A DNA stretch of 21,416 bases from the NCBI GenBank assembly GCA_964569055.1, contig CAZMSZ010000098.1, forward strand, positions 1 to 21,416. The letters are read 5' to 3'. Origin of the DNA: JAWLGW01 sp964569055. Lineage in GTDB: Bacteria; Planctomycetota; J058. The translations under genes were made by a program, and so were the position numbers. The notes under the pieces were generated by a model, which worked only from the letters and a program-made list of their open reading frames with translations, was not told where the DNA came from and ran no database searches. Shown here piece after piece: positions 18,611 through 21,416 of this stretch. Numbering within the stretch: position 1 is the stretch's first letter; every line of letters starts with the position of its first letter.

Positions 18611-19902
18611 TCATTCCGTCGAGCGGGCCGTGATCTCATCGAGGCGCGGCTGCAGCTCCTCGAGCAGGGCGCGGGCGTCGCTGCGGGTGCCGTTCCAGAG
18701 CGGCTCGACCCCGCGGCCGAACACGGTCTTGGCCTCGGCGGCGGTGCGGAACCGGGGCGAGAACCGGCCGTGGGGGATCGCCTCGAGGTAGGGCTGCTCG
18801 TCGACCTCGAACGGGAGGTGGGACAGCGCCTCGGGGCGGTGGAACGCGTCGGAGCGCGTGGCGCTGCGGCGCGCCGGGATCGCTTGCGCGCTGTGGCCGA
18901 CCGCCTGCTGCGCCGCCTTGCTGGTGAGGAACTTGACCAGCGTCCAGGCGGCCTCGGGGCGGCGCGAGGTGCGCGAGATCGCGTAGGCCACCGCGAACAG
19001 GGTGGCCGCGCGGGTGCGGTGGCGCGGGAGCGGCGCCACGCCCCAGTCGAAGTCCTTGATGTGCCGGAACTCCATGCAGGCCCACCGGCCGTAGGTGCAC
19101 ATCGCGGCCTGGCCGCGCAGGAACAGGGCGTTCCCTTGCTGGTCGCGCGTGGTGCTCGGCCCGGGGGCGACGCGGTGCTCCCAGATCAGGTCGCGCAGGA
19201 ACTGCAGCCCCTCGGCCGAGGCGTCGATGTGCTCGGGCTTGCCCATCAGCCACTCGGGCGGCTCCTCGCGCGCCACCTCGCCGCCGGCCTGCCAGATCCA
19301 GGGGAACAGCTCCTCGGGCCAGGTCTCGAGCAAGAAGCCGTAGTCGCCGCCGCGGGTGAGCGCCTTGGCGCGGGCCAGGAACTCGTCCCACGTCCAGTCG
19401 GGCGTGGGGAGCGGGACGTCCCACTTCTCGAACAGGTCGCGGTTGTAGTAGAGGACGAGCGGGGTGAAGTCCTTGCAGATCCCCCACAGCTCGCCGCGGT
19501 GGCGGAAGCGCTCGAACGTCTCGCCGAAGAAGTCGTCGGGGTCGACCTCGGCCCGGTCGCGCTCGAGGAGCGTGGTCATGGGGAGCAGCCAGCCCGCGTC
19601 GGCGAAGGCCGCGAGGTCGTCCTGGTCGAGGTACATCACGTCGGGCGCGTTCCCGCCCAGGAACAGGATCTTGAGCTTCTCCTCGTAGCCGAACGCGGGC
19701 GCCGCCTCGATCACCACCTCGATCTCCGGGTGGACGGCGCGGAACTCGTCCACGAACCCCTGCACCACCCGGATCTCGTCGGGCGAGCCCCAGATCATGA
19801 ACCGGAGCACGTCCCTGGGGTCGCGCGTGCAGCTCGGGATCAGCGCGATCGGCAGCCCGATCACGAACAACAGCAGCCCCAGCGCGACCGCGCTCTCGCG
19901 CT

Positions 19903-19906
<4 letters not shown>
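18611..19906 (-). CDS. ABC transporter extracytoplasmic sugar-binding protein
   Basis: A 431-aa protein of the bacterial extracellular solute-binding family 1 (maltose/glycerol-3-phosphate type). It starts at a GTG overlapping the ATPase stop (GTGA). The N-terminus is basic then hydrophobic and ends IPSC at Cys26, a possible though non-ideal lipobox, so it is either a lipoprotein or membrane-tethered. Family landmarks include FMIWGSPDE, FRAVHPEIEV, GNAPDVMYLDQDDLAAFADAGWLLP, LYYNRDLFEKWDVPLP-TPDWTWDEF, FLRGQAAMCTYGRWA and AWTLVKFLTSKAAQQAVG. Many exposed Trp and Asp residues suit carbohydrate binding, but the sugar cannot be named. Translation is coupled to the ATPase gene upstream. No permease follows, since trxB converges 6 nt away. 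Confidence 0.9.
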
Positions 19907-21057
<1,151 letters not shown>

Positions 21058-21099
21058 GGGCCCGCAGGATCCAGGACCAGGGCGATGGGCGCAAGGCCG

Positions 21100-21177
21100 T
21101 TCGGATTCTTCGGTCGGATTCTTCGGCTGGTTCGGTGTGAGAGGGCCCGGTGTTGGAGAGGGCGCCGAAGAATCCGA
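21100..21177. repeat. Hairpin from TCGGATTCTTCGG repeats
   Basis: TCGGATTCTTCGG-type words occur twice in tandem (21101-21113 and 21114-21127). A reverse-complement copy, GCCGAAGAATCCGA, is at 21164-21177. The second copy pairs perfectly over 14 bp with the inverted one across a 36-nt loop, and the two direct copies compete for the same partner. It lies 43-120 nt upstream of the ATPase start, in what should be its leader or promoter. Confidence 0.7.
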
Positions 21178-21260
21178 GGACGGGGCGGGATTGCGACTCG
21201 CGTGGCTCCTCGGGGCCATGGTTTTGTGCTGTCGCTAGGACGGCCACGCCTTGCCAGATC

Positions 21261-21391
21261 GGACTCGGATCGGAGACGGACTCGGATTCGGACTCGGAGT
21301 CGGAGACGGACTCGGATTGGGATTCGGACTCGGAGTCGGAGACGGAGTCGGAGACGGATTGGGATTCGGATTTGGACTCGGATTCGGATTC
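21261..21391. repeat. 22-unit GGANTC hexamer array
   Basis: The units are mostly GGACTC, GGATTC, GGAGTC and GGAGAC, with a few GGATTG and GGATTT and one 5-base unit (GGATC, 21267-21271). The array stops cleanly at GGGAGGCTGTCGCG. In one frame it would read as alternating Asp/Glu and Ser/Thr, but no start or ribosome site supports translation. The order of variants (for instance two GGACTC-GGAGTC-GGAGAC runs) suggests block duplication. Confidence 0.85.
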
Positions 21392-21416
21392 GGGAGGCTG
21401 TCGCGGACGACTGCTT

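Larger units (their letters stand above)
21058..21416. other. Right-edge non-coding stretch upstream of the ABC genes
   Basis: I find no credible gene in these 359 nt. They contain a hairpin region (21100-21177), a hexamer array (21261-21391) and a copy of the core GAGGCTGTCGC (21394-21404). Several frames stay open only because of the repeat. The promoter of the ABC genes probably lies near 21060-21200 on the minus strand, but I cannot place it. Confidence 0.6.

Noticed and set aside
21261..21391. CRISPR array or Asp-Ser repeat protein
   Set aside because: The 6-nt periodicity has no spacer structure, and there is no start codon with a ribosome site in the Asp/Ser frame. A comparable hexamer array at 3465-3520 is clearly intergenic.

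Overview
The window is very GC-rich with short intergenic gaps, and every gene in it looks chromosomal. Membrane Ser/Thr kinases with propeller-like C-termini, a PAS histidine kinase with a fused receiver, and long imperfect palindromes suggest a free-living, signalling-rich bacterium. Planctomycetota or Myxococcota are my best guesses, but nothing here is decisive. I see no rRNA, tRNA, insertion sequence, phage gene or CRISPR array.

Layout: (1) 1-269, non-coding left edge with a GCAGAGA-type palindrome. (2) 270-3430, a hybrid sensor histidine kinase (-) divergent from an exported HCX5R tyrosine-phosphatase-like protein (+). (3) 3431-3664, a large GTGCCC/GGGCAC inverted repeat. (4) 3665-6239 (-), an XPB-like helicase and a Bax1/DUF790 nuclease with overlapping ends. 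(5) 6460-7251 (+), an unrecognised protein built from short helical repeats. (6) 7252-7407, an AT-rich inverted repeat between convergent genes. (7) 7408-10269 (-), uvrC, a YceI-like protein and a two-zinc-ribbon protein. (8) 10326-17483 (-), four tandem paralogues: three full Ser/Thr kinases and a fourth lacking most of the kinase domain, the membrane segment and most of the sensor. (9) 17615-18604 (+), trxB. (10) 18611-21057 (-), a sugar-type ABC ATPase followed by its likely binding protein, with no permease in view. (11) 21058-21416, a non-coding stretch with hairpins and a 22-unit hexamer array.

The genes point to two themes. One is DNA repair: an archaeal/eukaryal-type XPB-Bax1 pair lies about 2.2 kb from bacterial UvrC on the same strand. 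The other is signalling: histidine kinase, phosphatase and kinase array. Six same-strand junctions overlap (four GTGA, one ATGA, one 14-nt overlap), so translational coupling seems to be the local rule.

The least explained material is a set of long imperfect palindromes, each made of a different short repeated word, filling the large gaps where genes converge. Two of these loci share an 11-base core, GAGGCTGTCGC.
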